Source: Gigaspora margarita
Taxonomy: Eukaryota > Glomeromycota > Glomeromycetes > Diversisporales > Gigasporaceae
Length of the DNA: 64,000 nt
Assembly: GCA_009809945.1 (NCBI GenBank)
Contig: WTPW01000013.1
Location: forward strand, 972,642-1,036,641
Direction: 5' to 3'
The notes below the pieces were generated by a model that saw nothing but the letters and a program-made list of their open reading frames with translations, had not been told where the DNA came from and ran no database searches. The translations under genes and the position numbers were made by a program. Positions 1 to 9,804 of the stretch are shown here, in pieces (positions within the stretch are counted from its first letter, which is position 1; each line of letters starts with the position of its first letter).

Positions 1-2382
1 AATAGATCAAATAGAAAGACAAGAAGAAGAAGAATTTGGAGGGTCAGGAGGACCTAGTAACCAAATATCTAGAACAAGTTATTATAAGGGACAATCTTAT
101 ACAACAAAAATATCAAATGAACCACCNTTAAAATCATTCTTTGATAATAATAATGAATCTGTAGATTCAGAAGTAGATGAATGGATAACAAAAGAAATAG
201 AACAAACTAAAGAAAACAGAGAAAAATATAACTACCAAACTGAAACAGAAAATGAACAAGATAACGAAAGTAGTGATAGTAGCTACCATATTCGACTCAA
301 TCACTTGCACAAAATNCAACAAAAAAGAATAATACCCACAATAATGAATCCAAGAAAAGGAAAAATATATAGTAATGAAAAACTAACTATACCACAATAT
401 ACAATGATGAGTGTAAAAATACAACCCTGTAAAGAGNATAAAGTAATAGTAGGAACCCCCCTACGATTAGCTGAAAAAGGCATAGCAATCCAACCAGGAT
501 TACCTAATAGGGACAAAATAATAATAATGAATGTATGTGCAAAAGACTTACAAATAAGTAAAAATGAACATATTGGAAATATAGAATCATATGAAGAAAT
601 ACCAGATTTCTTTACATATGGAGAAAAAACAGAAACTAAAAAAGAAAGAATAAAGATTCTTAAAGAAAGATGTGGACCTGAAGTATGGAAAATATTAGGA
701 GACCTATTAATAACACATATTAATGAGTTTAGAGAAAAACAAGAGCAAGGAACTCATGTGAATAANAATNTCATATCTGACATNATATTNGAAACNAATA
801 AACCTGATAATCAAATACCACAAAATGATAAAAACCAAGGAGTAAGAAAATATACACCTGAAGAAGAAAAAACTATTAAAGAATTAATGGAAGATTTAGT
901 CAAAAATGACGTAATATATCCAGGAAATAGTGAATGGGCAAGCAATGTACAAATTATAACCAAAAAAGATGGAAGAAAAGCTATAGTAATAGACTATAGA
1001 AAGCTTAATAAACATTTATTAAAATTTAAACAACCTTTACCAAATGTACAACAATTCCTACAAGATATAGCTAGACACAAATACTACACAACTATGGACT
1101 TAAAATCTGCATATTGGCAACTTAATGTACACAGTAAATCTCAAAAATATACTGCAAGTAGATTTGGAAGATTTGGGATCTTCCTATGGAAAAGATTACT
1201 CTTTGGAATAACTACAGCACTAGCATACTTAATTGGAGAATGAATAAACTACTAGGAGAAAAAGACTGGATAAAAATCTATATGGATGATATAACAGTAG
1301 TGGCAAGTTCGCCTTCTGAAATGAAAAATCATCTAAAGTGGACTTTAGAAAAGCTCAAAATTGGGGGCCTAAAATTGAAGCCTTCAAAATGCGAATTTTT
1401 AGTTAATGAAACAACCATATTAAACTTTAAAGTCTCGTATAGAAAAATATACAAAAATGCAATGAAATCAGCATTGATAGATCAAAAAACTGTACCAACC
1501 AATAAAAAAGAAGTACAAGCATTTATGGGATTTATGAACTATTTTAGACCTTACATTTTAAACTTTGCAGATATAGTTGCACCATTATATGAGCTAACAG
1601 GAAACAAAGACTTCAAATGGACAACAGCATGCCAAAAAGCATTTAATACATTAAAAATAGAGGTTAAACGTAATATTTATTTATTATTTCCAGACCCAAA
1701 TAAACCATTCTTTATGGAATGTGACGCTTCACAATATGGNATTGGAGCAATACTTTATCAAGAAGATGAAAACAGAGAACATTATAAAGTAAAAGACAAA
1801 ATGGCTCGAGAAGAACTCTTAAAAGAAGAACTTCAAAAAGATTACTCTAAACCACCTANAGCAACAAGACGAATAATAGAAATAGGTTCGCATGGACTCA
1901 ATGCATGTCAACAAAATTGGCCTACAACACAAAGAGAAATGTATGTGATATTTACATTTCTGGAACAATGGAGACATTACATTGGAAATCAAAAAATCTA
2001 CATATACACAGATGCAATGGGCATCTCAGCCAATAAAAAAGGCAAAAGTGTTAGTAGAATAATAGAAAACTGGATTTATAGAATGTTAGAATTCAACTTT
2101 GAGATTCACAGAATTGAAGGAGCTGAAAACAAAGTAGCCAATTTATTATCAAGAATAGCCAATAAACATAATAGTAATGATAAAAATAAAACAAATGATG
2201 AAATAATACAAGAAGTAATACAAGAAGAAAAGAATGATGTAATAGCTAATCACTACTATAGTCAAAATCACTATCAACATCATCTATGGAAGAAAAAGAA
2301 TTCCAACAGTCACAAATATATCGTTTACAAAAACGGCATTTATGATTATCCAAATAGGAAAAATCTAAAAATTTACCGTTAG
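1..2382 (+). pseudogene. pol: Pol region of element A: reverse transcriptase-RNase H (broken)
   Basis: This region encodes a reverse transcriptase followed by RNase H, which would copy element RNA into DNA. The frame enters from outside the window with an acidic, disordered stretch. Next comes a beta-rich domain at about 330-620, like the segment between protease and RT in Ty3-like and caulimovirid polyproteins. The RT fingers follow at about 860-1240, with the DYRKLNK and MDLKSAYWQL motifs. The palm YMDD lies at 1279-1290, and the connection motif FMGFMNYFR near 1527. RNase H shows its first Asp in MECDAS near 1720 and a TDAMG motif near 2010. The region is broken at about one point and has a few ambiguous bases. 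The transposase gene follows it, as in element B. Confidence 0.85.
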
Positions 2383-2483
2383 TAGGAGTAATGGTATCCA
2401 CAGTGGAAACTTCTTGAACTATAAATAAATAGAGATTAATAAAAAACATTACACATTCATTCAACATGTACTACCGGCCAAAG

Positions 2484-3239
2484 TTAGTCATTTCTAACTA
2501 CTCTGGTCGTCAGTACATGATAAACCAATGAAACCCTACCTTGATTATTAGGATCATCTGGAACCAAAGAAGCCTTTTTGATATAAAAAGAAAAGTAAAC
2601 ACTTTGACCATCAAAATATTTGCAAGAAATCTCATCGGAATCAACAACCATAGAGTCATCAGAATCATCAGAGGAATATCCTTTAAGAAAATTAAGAAAT
2701 TCTACCTCTATAGGGGATAAATTCAGATTAGGAGAATTAACCCACTCTTGATAACCAGGTTCGTTAGGGAAATCAGGACTATGGTCAGGACCGTTAGAAG
2801 TATCAAGAAAAATAATTTCTTGCTCAAGAAAGGTCTTCAACAAAAAATCTTCGTGAAAAGGATCAAAACCATAAGCCTTGACAACGGTATTAAAATTTAA
2901 ATCGACCAAGGAGTCATCACTAAAAATGACCCACGAAAAAGAAGAAGCAGAGAGGTCATAACCATTCTCGATACAAATTAAATGAACCATATTATTAAGG
3001 ATAAGGGAGTAGACATCATCAACTCCATACCAAGAAACAATATAATGAGCCAAAAGAAGGGACATAAAAACTCTTAAAGTTTCAGAACGAATAAAGAAAT
3101 GTTGCTGAGAAAGAAGAAAAGCAAAATCTGTGAAAGCTGAATTAGAAACTTCGGAATTTCCAGAACAAACGGATGCAACATCTGAATAATTATCATTTAA
3201 GGACTCAACATAGTCACTTGCAACATTATTACCCGACAT
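2484..3239 (-). CDS. Unknown 251-residue acidic protein, antisense inside element A
   Basis: This is an intact minus-strand frame of 251 codons starting at the ATG at 3239; a slightly longer frame would need a non-ATG start. I do not recognise the protein. It is acidic, with a Ser/Asp-rich N-terminus, a hydrophobic and aromatic middle (residues about 40-110) and an acidic serine run (SSDDSDDS) before a beta-like C-terminus. It lies between the RT-RNase H and transposase regions and is the only credible minus-strand gene in either element. Element B has no counterpart: there the transposase directly follows pol. An AT-rich TATA-like stretch lies just upstream on its own strand near 3305. It could be a late acquisition or an antisense-regulated gene. 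Confidence 0.55.
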   Translation of the reverse strand: MSGNNVASDYVESLNDNYSDVASVCSGNSEVSNSAFTDFAFLLSQQHFFIRSETLRVFMSLLLAHYIVSWYGVDDVYSLILNNMVHLICIENGYDLSASSFSWVIFSDDSLVDLNFNTVVKAYGFDPFHEDFLLKTFLEQEIIFLDTSNGPDHSPDFPNEPGYQEWVNSPNLNLSPIEVEFLNFLKGYSSDDSDDSMVVDSDEISCKYFDGQSVYFSFYIKKASLVPDDPNNQGRVSLVYHVLTTRVVRND

Positions 3240-3380
3240 TATCACAAACAAGGAAAATGATAGATGGGATGAAAATACTAAAAATAGATAGAAATAAAAG
3301 GTATAAATATACTGTTGAAAGGAAGAAAAGTAATGCTAAAAGCATGAAGAAAATAACGTAGAAAAATGCCTCTTTAAATA

Positions 3381-3536
3381 ATGATTGAAACCATATTAGC
3401 ATATCTAATTTATGGGAAATTCTCACAAGAATATTTGCAAAGAATTGTGATAGAATTACAACTTACTGTTCAACAAGGAACACTACCATTTGAAGAAAGA
3501 AATTACCCACACATCATTAACGATAATGATAATTAA
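3381..3536 (+). CDS. Small ORF (51 residues) before the transposase of element A
   Basis: This small frame starts with ATG at 3381 and stops six bases before the transposase start at 3543, which is typical of the tight packing in this element. The peptide begins MIETILAYLIYGKFSQ and has an amphipathic helix followed by an acidic tail. Position and spacing suggest it is a leader ORF or the displaced N-terminus of the transposase, because the element B transposase frame begins with a similar short leader (MELILPIPPL). No function can be named. Confidence 0.35.
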   Translation: MIETILAYLIYGKFSQEYLQRIVIELQLTVQQGTLPFEERNYPHIINDNDN

Positions 3537-3542
3537 AAATTC

Positions 3543-4460
3543 ATGAGAAAAATGAATGAAGAAAATGTAAAGATAAGAAATCACGGAATACCCGCTAGAT
3601 ACGAGATTAAAGGAATCTTGGAAGATGAATCAGAATGTATTAAATATTTACAAGAATTAGGAATAATCTACAAACAACTTGATTGTCCAGAATGTAGAAA
3701 ACCAATGAAAATACGTGATAACAAATTGTTTTATTGTAACAAACGCAATTGTAGAAAATCACAATCAATATTTACCAACTCATGGTTTGAAAACGCCAGA
3801 TTGCCAGTAAACAAAATATTTGAGATATACTATTTATGGTTACTAAAAGTACCCATGATATCAATGTCAATATATACTGGAAGCGCGACGAGTACAATTA
3901 CAAATCACGTAAACAATATTTGTAATCTCATGGGAACACAAGTACAACTCCACAAACAAAAGATAGGAGGACCAGGAATCATTGTAGAAATAGATGAAAC
4001 AAAAATAGGACGTAACAAGTATCACTGCGGAAAACCCATCCAAGAAGTATAGGTATACGGAGCAGTTGAAAGAACTGATCAACGTANAATATTTGTAACA
4101 GAAATTCCTGATAAAAAAGAATCCACATTATTACAAATCATCAAAGATAACATTGAAGAAGGATCAATAATTTACTCAGATTGTTTTAGGTCATACAAAA
4201 ACATTAACTCAAAATTGAACTTTGATCATAAGACTGTAAATCACTCTGAATATTTCGTAGACCCTGAAACAGGAGTACATACAAATACCATTGAAGGAAA
4301 TTGGCTAGGAATAAAGATTGGAGTACCAAATTGCAATAGAACAGAAGGAAAAATACAATCATACCTATGGGAATTCATTTGGCGTAGACAAAATAATGAT
4401 CAGTGGGAAGCAATGATTGAAGCAATGAAAGGACAATTATTAATTGAAGATTTGGGATAA
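3543..4460 (+). pseudogene. IS1595/ISXO2-type (Merlin-like) DDE transposase region of element A (broken)
   Basis: This region encodes a DDE transposase of the IS1595/ISXO2 family, whose eukaryotic relatives are the Merlin transposons. A C4 zinc ribbon comes first (CPEC ... CNKRNC, about 3685-3765), then a helical region. The catalytic core follows: Asp in VEIDE at 3993-3995, Asp in YSDCF at 4179-4181, and Glu in HTNTIEGNW at 4293-4295. The HTNxIEGxW block is diagnostic of this family. The region is broken at about one point. It occupies the place where an rve integrase sits in Ty3-like elements and has a colinear counterpart in element B, so it is probably the integration enzyme of the element; that role is inference. 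It could instead be an old Merlin insertion, but two colinear copies argue against that. Confidence 0.8.
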
Positions 4461-4573
4461 ATAAACAAAGATATTCAAAAAGATAAACTTCAAAAGGAAG
4501 TTATAGAATCTTAGAATCTCGAATCTTAGGGATCTTTAAGAAAAACTAATAATTTAATATCAACCCCAAAAAG

Positions 4574-4581
4574 TATAAAAG
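4574..4581 (+). promoter_or_regulatory. TATA box before the 107-residue ORF and zinc-finger block of element A
   Basis: A TATAAAAG box lies 36 nt upstream of the first in-frame ATG (4618) of the following gene. Element B carries the same TATAAAAG at the same place, between transposase and zinc-knuckle region (23783-23790). Conservation of the box between two diverged copies supports an internal promoter driving the downstream block. Confidence 0.5.
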
Positions 4582-4617
4582 AAACCCTGAAATAACTTGC
4601 TTCAACGTCACCAGTCA

Positions 4618-4941
4618 ATGGAACAAAATAATAACAATCAAGAAAGACCTTCTAAACTAAGAAACTTTCTCAAAACAACACAACTTGAATTAAACCTTAT
4701 ACTAGGACAACTTGAGCCACAATTTACTGAACTCAATCCTATTATTGCAATTCCTAACCAAAGAAGATCCGCCTTACACAATACCTTATATCAATATCAA
4801 TATAGCCTAAAACAGGTTGACCAAAGGCCTGAACCAACCTTTGACAAAGAAGTAAATCAAACCTTAGGAAAAACAAGAAGCTCTGAAACAACATTAGGGC
4901 TCAGATTATTACTACAAGAAGTCGAAAGAAAACTTAAATGA
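4618..4941 (+). CDS. Unknown 107-residue helical protein of element A
   Basis: This frame begins at the ATG at 4618, just after a TATA box; an upstream TTG would lie almost on the transcription start. The protein is Asn/Gln-rich at the N-terminus, then mostly predicted helix with heptad-like leucines (LELNLILGQL and LRLLLQEVER). It has no recognisable domain. It is followed by a further open stretch to 5219 and then by the zinc-knuckle gene, so it probably heads a polycistronic unit. Element B shows no clear counterpart. Confidence 0.45.
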   Translation: MEQNNNNQERPSKLRNFLKTTQLELNLILGQLEPQFTELNPIIAIPNQRRSALHNTLYQYQYSLKQVDQRPEPTFDKEVNQTLGKTRSSETTLGLRLLLQEVERKLK

Positions 4942-4969
4942 ACAATAATTTTATTGAAAATTGGAATTG

Positions 4970-5219
4970 AGACGTATACCACTCAATAAGTATTGACGGC
5001 AAAGTAGAACAAGTAGAAAAACTACTAGGCTACAAATTTGAAAAGAAACCAACTAATCATTGGGATCTCTCTGAAGAATTAATTAAAGTAATTGAAAATT
5101 GGCAAGAATATTTAGGACCAAATCAAAATAAAAAACAAATATTAAAAGAAATAGGCATTGAAGAATACCTTAAAGGGCAAAACTTAATTCAAGAATTAAT
5201 CAATGAAATTGCAAAATAG
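4970..5219 (+). CDS. Short open stretch without clear start, element A
   Basis: A plus-strand frame of about 80 codons runs to a stop at 5217-5219 and encodes a charged helical peptide, including the stretch KQILKEIGIEEYLKGQ. No ATG is found near its beginning, so it may be translated by reinitiation from the previous ORF or be a remnant. It lies between the 107-residue ORF and the zinc-knuckle gene. No domain is recognised. Confidence 0.3.
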
Positions 5220-5302
5220 AAAATGACAATGAAATTCCAGAAACCTCAACTTATCAAAGTACAAGCAGAAACTTTACCCGAGAAAATGGTATATCTACCA
5301 GG

Positions 5303-7450
5303 ATGTCAAATTCATCTAGTAGAACCATACATGATAACCGAAGAGCAACAAGACGAATTGTTCAGAAAACTAGTTTGCAAAACAAACAAGTATTTAACAA
5401 AAATACACCACAATTTAGATCAGGAAACAAAGTCAGATTTAATGGATATTATCAATCAAGTGAAGAAGAAGTTATCGAATGTCCTATATGTCAAGGGGAA
5501 CATATTCAATTTGAATGCAAATATGCTATTTGCAAAGAATGTAAACAAACAGGACATACCAAACAAGATTGTCCACAACTTACATGCAAAAAATGTGACC
5601 AATTCGGACATCGTAAAGAAGAACATGACTTACCATGCCAAGAATGTAAGCAATACAGATGCTATAGAAAAGCATGCCGAAAAATTCAGCAAGAAAAGAA
5701 AATTCCAACATCATTTAACAATAGAAACAGGAGTGAACAACTTTGACCTAACTGGAATAGGATTTTGGTAAAAGAAAGAAATTGTCGATATTGTAATCAA
5801 ACACATAGGATAGGAGAATGTCATAAAAGAAAAATAGAAAGAATTAATAAATTATATGAATGCGGGTGCGATGAAGCAACCGTGAGAAGAAGAAGTGAGG
5901 GAATAGGAATACCAACTTCTGTGTCTTACAAAATTAAACACGAATATCATTGTTGTGGATGTGTAACTAATTTTGAGTTACATGAATTATTACCAATCAT
6001 CACCAAAAAGGGAAACACAAAACTATTTTGTAAAAATTGTAGATATGAATTTGCTGATGAACTCCCAAAAGGAAATCAGCAGAAAGAGGAAATAATGACG
6101 CAATTACATGCACAAGGATATATACGATTATGTGCAATATGTCAGAAACAAGGTATCCATAATAGAATGATTAATCAAGGACAAGAATTCTTCTGCATCC
6201 TAGAAGAAAAATATGTCTGGATGGCATGGATTGATACACAACATAATCAAAATATGAGTCTCGAACAAAGACTACACCATTATTGCTTTTCAATGAAATC
6301 AGGAGGAAGTAATTATAACCTCAACCTAACCATAATGGTTAAGATAATCAATTATCTAAGGGAATTAACCCCAATTGAAAAAGCATTGGAAGAAAGTGAT
6401 AACGATGTATACACTCGGGATGCCATAGAAGATTTTGAAGAAATTATTCTTCAATACCTCGAATTTCAAGATATCAAACATCACTATGAATTAACTAAAA
6501 AGCAAATCTAGCTATTTAGAGAAAAAGCCTTAAGGAAAGGTATAACTAACATAACAACAAATGAAACTAATGACAAAGTATTAGGAATAACACCCATTCA
6601 GAACATACAATATTGCGATGGAGGATGTGAATCAATATTCTCCGAAACTAATCAGAAATACTTCGAATTTGAAAATAAATCATATTGCGAATACTGTTAT
6701 TTCACAGAAGTAAGACAATTCATTAAATGCATAAAATGCAAGAATGAATGGTGTCAAAGTGATGAAGAAAAAGAAAAGAAAACATGTAGACCATGTATTC
6801 AACAAGAAAATGAACCTAATAGCCTACTAAAAGAACTACAATAGCAAGAAGAAATTAGTAATCTTAAAAGAAGACTTAACCATTTAGAACAAGAAAATAA
6901 AGATCTCTGAGAACTTGTTGAATGTAACATATTCAACAATAGATTCAGATTAAGGGATGATATCAGATTCTATGATAAAATTAACAATCTTGCAAAAACA
7001 AGATCAGAAAATATTGAAAGATACCTAGCAGGAACTAGATTCAAATATAGAAATGAAAATTTCCAGGAATTAGAAGACCAATGGAACCCCTTTGATAGAA
7101 ACACATTATACCAAATGGAAACAGAAATAGAACAAGCCATTAGTGAAATAAGTGAGCTACCATTATCAAATGAGGACCAAGAATTAGAAAATCCTGTACA
7201 ACAAAATAAAGAATTTCTAACAATACAACATGCTTTATGGCAAAACTGAAGCAATTCCGTAATAGAGACAAGAATCCAAGAAAGGATAAATAAACAAAAT
7301 CTTTGTCAGGAAATCTCGGAAGAAGAATTCCAGAAATCCAAGAATCTAAAAAGGCTTAAAGTAGATTTAGGAAATAATCATGTCAACAAAATTGACAAAA
7401 GTATTTCTGTACCAAATTCACCAAATATCAATATCACCTTTATCAACTGA
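5303..7450 (+). pseudogene. Zinc-knuckle / C4 zinc-finger / coiled-coil protein region of element A (broken)
   Basis: This is a cysteine-rich region with a nucleic-acid-binding look. It starts at the ATG at 5303. A CPICQGEH finger is followed by a perfect CCHC knuckle (CX2CX4HX4C) at 5531-5572 and a second imperfect one. Several C4-type fingers follow, including CAICQKQG near 6135 and CDGGCESI near 6610. A coiled-coil-like stretch (LKRRLNHLEQEN) lies near 6870, and a helical tail extends to about 7450. The same order (knuckles, fingers, coiled coil) is found in element B at 23.9-25.8 kb. The region is broken, with about three breaks. Its distance from the gag-like gene suggests a second nucleic-acid-binding protein rather than the nucleocapsid itself. 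A frame from 5223 overlaps its start and may supply a leader peptide. Confidence 0.65.
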
Positions 7451-8047
7451 CTACAAATATTACACCTTTATTATTATTTATTTAAATATTTAATTTTACC
7501 ATATATAGTTTATCTTATATTTTATATTTAGTCATATTATTTATATCTATAAGGACGCTTTAAAGAAATAGGGTAATGAATGATAGTAATTATGCCTATC
7601 CTAGAAAGAAAGTGACTGCACTATGCGATGGCAGGGGCATAGTAGCACCAGGTAAACATTTATTAAGTGTTGAATGAAAGTAAATACAAAAAACAAATGC
7701 TGAATGATAGTAAAAAGGAAATACAAGAATTTATAATTTAGAAAAATACTTAGTCATCAGAATTAATTAGAAAATTTAAGTGCGAAATGTATAAGCACCA
7801 ATAAACATAATTCAGAAATAAGGCATTAACAATTATGTCTTAGATTATCCATAATTGGAAATGTGATACAGGAATCACAAGATGAACGCGTACTATCAAC
7901 GCAATAAAACAAATCTAAACAATCATCAAAACAAATTACAAATCTTTAATGACATCTCATTTTGACAATGAAATATCATTAACACAAATTATTAAGTCAT
8001 TTCTAAATTCCAAAAGAATTTATGAACATCTATAGTTGACCTACAAC
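7451..8047. other. Intergenic AT-rich stretch before the small-ORF block of element A
   Basis: About 600 bp of sequence without a supported gene. It is very AT-rich near 7460-7540, with several near-identical short motifs (ctgaatgatagtaa and variants near 7575, 7665 and 7700). It ends at a TATA box. The equivalent gap in element B (25828-26005) is shorter. It is probably a terminator plus promoter region between two transcription units; I see no ORF in it. Confidence 0.5.
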
Positions 8048-8056
8048 TATAAATAG
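8048..8056 (+). promoter_or_regulatory. TATA box before the small-ORF chain of element A
   Basis: TATAAATAG lies 26 nt upstream of the ATG at 8083, a classical TATA-to-start spacing for a very short leader. Element B has TATATAAGG at the matching position (26006-26014), before its own first small basic ORF. Confidence 0.5.
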
Positions 8057-8082
8057 GGTAAGGCTATAACCCTCAACACGAT

Positions 8083-8307
8083 ATGGGACAACCATACATT
8101 CAAAAAGAAGTGAAGAAGCCAAAAAACAAAAGCACAAAAAAACTTCTCAAATATCCAAATGATCTAGGATTACAATCATATAACAAATATATTACAACAT
8201 CCAAAGTTCAGACCAACATCAAACTAAGAAAAGCAAAACAATTGAATCAACAAATACAATCAAGAATTGCTAAAGAAAATATTCAACGAAAGAAAAATAT
8301 TTCATGA
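8083..8307 (+). CDS. Small basic protein (74 residues), first of the ORF chain in element A
   Basis: This ORF starts with ATG at 8083 just after a TATA box and is rich in Lys, Gln and Asn with no acidic domain. Such composition suits nucleic-acid binding. It overlaps the next ORF by an ATGA stop-start. Element B has a similarly placed small basic ORF with cysteines at 26058. No family is recognised. Confidence 0.45.
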   Translation: MGQPYIQKEVKKPKNKSTKKLLKYPNDLGLQSYNKYITTSKVQTNIKLRKAKQLNQQIQSRIAKENIQRKKNIS

Positions 8308-8423
8308 ATACATCAACTGTTATCATAATTAAAGCAATACAAGAAATATTCAAATTCATTAAGGAAAACAACCTTAGCGAAACAGAAAAAGAACTATTAT
8401 TCTTATTAATCAACAACAATTAA
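8304..8423 (+). CDS. 39-residue ORF in the overlapping chain of element A
   Basis: This tiny ORF begins at the ATG at 8304, overlapping the stop of the previous ORF (ATGA), and its own stop overlaps the next start (TAATG). The peptide is a single hydrophobic-amphipathic helix (MNTSTVIIIKAIQEIF) with a leucine-rich end. The double overlap is the best argument that it is real and translated by termination-reinitiation. An open frame in element B at 26245-26521 is in the matching position. Confidence 0.4.
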   Translation: MNTSTVIIIKAIQEIFKFIKENNLSETEKELLFLLINNN

Positions 8424-8737
8424 TGGACCAAGTTGAACTACCACCACCTGAAGTAAATACAAGGAAAATCAACCTCAGAACTATTAGAATACAACTATTA
8501 GGAGTAATTGGAACTGTGAAATTAGTTATAAAAACTGACGACAACGAAACTATCCAATATATACTTCGACAACTTCAAGGATTAGAAGATATTATCCAAC
8601 AAGACCTTAATTATATTAGTTTAACAGGAGGCCTACCTGAAGAACATAATGATAGATTTATTGAAGAAAATCAAGAACCAGATCTCACTCAATATAACCT
8701 AAATACATCCCAAAATTCAAGTGAATACTCACCATAA
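8423..8737 (+). CDS. 104-residue unknown protein in the overlapping chain of element A
   Basis: The ATG at 8423 shares a base with the previous stop (TAATG), and the stop at 8735-8737 again overlaps the next start (TAATG). The protein has a proline-rich start (ELPPPEV), a helical middle (IRIQLLGVIGTVKLVIK) and an acidic, Asn/Ser-rich tail. No domain is recognised. The repeated TAATG junctions point to coupled translation. Confidence 0.45.
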   Translation: MDQVELPPPEVNTRKINLRTIRIQLLGVIGTVKLVIKTDDNETIQYILRQLQGLEDIIQQDLNYISLTGGLPEEHNDRFIEENQEPDLTQYNLNTSQNSSEYSP

Positions 8738-9069
8738 TGGAACGGATTGAAAAAATACATCAACAGTACTTAGAAATATATACTCGAATGAGAAATGAGT
8801 ATCCTAAACCAAATGACCACATACCAGAATCTCGTACTATCAATGAAATGAGACAAACCATTATAATGATATATTTTATTAAAGAAAAAACATCACTCCA
8901 AGAAAGACTTGAAGGATACTTAGAACAAGAAAGGAAAAAATATCCTGAACTTGATCAGAATATTAAAAACAAAGAATGGAATAATCAACAATATGATTTA
9001 TTATCATCAACAGCTAGTATTTATGAGTATACTAGTAAAGAAATGAATAACCTTTTAAATCAATTCTGA
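8737..9069 (+). CDS. 110-residue helical protein in the overlapping chain of element A
   Basis: The ORF starts at the ATG at 8737 in a TAATG overlap with its upstream neighbour. The sequence is charged and helical throughout, with a long Glu/Lys-rich helix near residues 45-75. It contains no Cys-rich, membrane or catalytic signature. It is probably a structural or accessory protein of element A; function unknown. Confidence 0.45.
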   Translation: MERIEKIHQQYLEIYTRMRNEYPKPNDHIPESRTINEMRQTIIMIYFIKEKTSLQERLEGYLEQERKKYPELDQNIKNKEWNNQQYDLLSSTASIYEYTSKEMNNLLNQF

Positions 9070-9105
9070 AAGGATAAACATACCTTTAATACCAAAGAAG
9101 ACTAC

Positions 9106-9762
9106 ATGGAAATAATATCTCCAACAGAAAAAGATGTTACCAAATGGATAAAAGAAGAAAAAGAAAAAGAAAGAAATCAAGAAACTAGAGAACTCTTACA
9201 AGATAATGAATTTATTAACGCATGGGAAATCATAAAAGAAACAAATGAATCTGAACCATGGACCAACTATGATACCTTTGATGAATATATTGCTCAAAAT
9301 AAAAACCAATCAAAAGAACAAATCTTGAAAGCAAAAGAATACTTTGCAAAAGAACTAATCAGAATAATTGTCAAAAATTGGAAGTACAATTATCCAAAAG
9401 AACAATTTGAAGAAATAGAAGAAAATATAACAGACTTAATAACAAAGGAACATGATAATAATAAACTGACAACTTTGAAAACAAGGATAAGACTTGCCAA
9501 AAACGAATGTCTACAATTCTATTTATCAACTCTAAAAATAAGATGCCTTACAAAAACAGGACAACTTCCAACCAAAGAAGAAATGGAAAAACTGGCTGAT
9601 GATAGAATGTATCAAAATCCGTTAGAATTAAAAAACACTTTTAAAAGACAACCTCTTGAAAGTAAACTTTTACAAATCAATCCTATCACCCAAAGAAAAT
9701 TTGGAAAGAATATTCAATGGAAAGATATAAACTTTGGTAATGAAATCACCATACCAAAATGA
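9106..9762 (+). CDS. 218-residue charged helical protein of element A
   Basis: An intact frame from the ATG at 9106 encodes a Lys/Glu-rich, largely helical protein with aromatic patches (AWEIIKETNESEPW near residue 42) and no transmembrane segment or metal-binding pattern. It directly precedes the kinase-Nudix frame in the same reading frame, so the two may be expressed together. I do not recognise the family. Element B has helical ORFs of similar look in this zone (27.2-28.9 kb). Confidence 0.45.
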   Translation: MEIISPTEKDVTKWIKEEKEKERNQETRELLQDNEFINAWEIIKETNESEPWTNYDTFDEYIAQNKNQSKEQILKAKEYFAKELIRIIVKNWKYNYPKEQFEEIEENITDLITKEHDNNKLTTLKTRIRLAKNECLQFYLSTLKIRCLTKTGQLPTKEEMEKLADDRMYQNPLELKNTFKRQPLESKLLQINPITQRKFGKNIQWKDINFGNEITIPK

Positions 9763-9804
9763 AAACCCTTTATTTACACTAGCAAATTAGGGATATCAAC
9801 CCTT

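Noticed and set aside
2246-2467. Minus-strand 73-codon frame overlapping the end of pol A, with a CRFC ... CDC pattern
   Set aside because: It lies wholly opposite RNase H coding sequence and the intergenic gap, has no counterpart in element B, and its cysteines fall opposite ordinary codons of the pol strand.
5223-5771. 182-codon frame overlapping the zinc-knuckle gene of element A
   Set aside because: Most of it is the shifted reading of the CCHC region. The knuckle frame has clear CX2CX4HX4C motifs, so only the first 25 codons of this frame could be a separate leader peptide.
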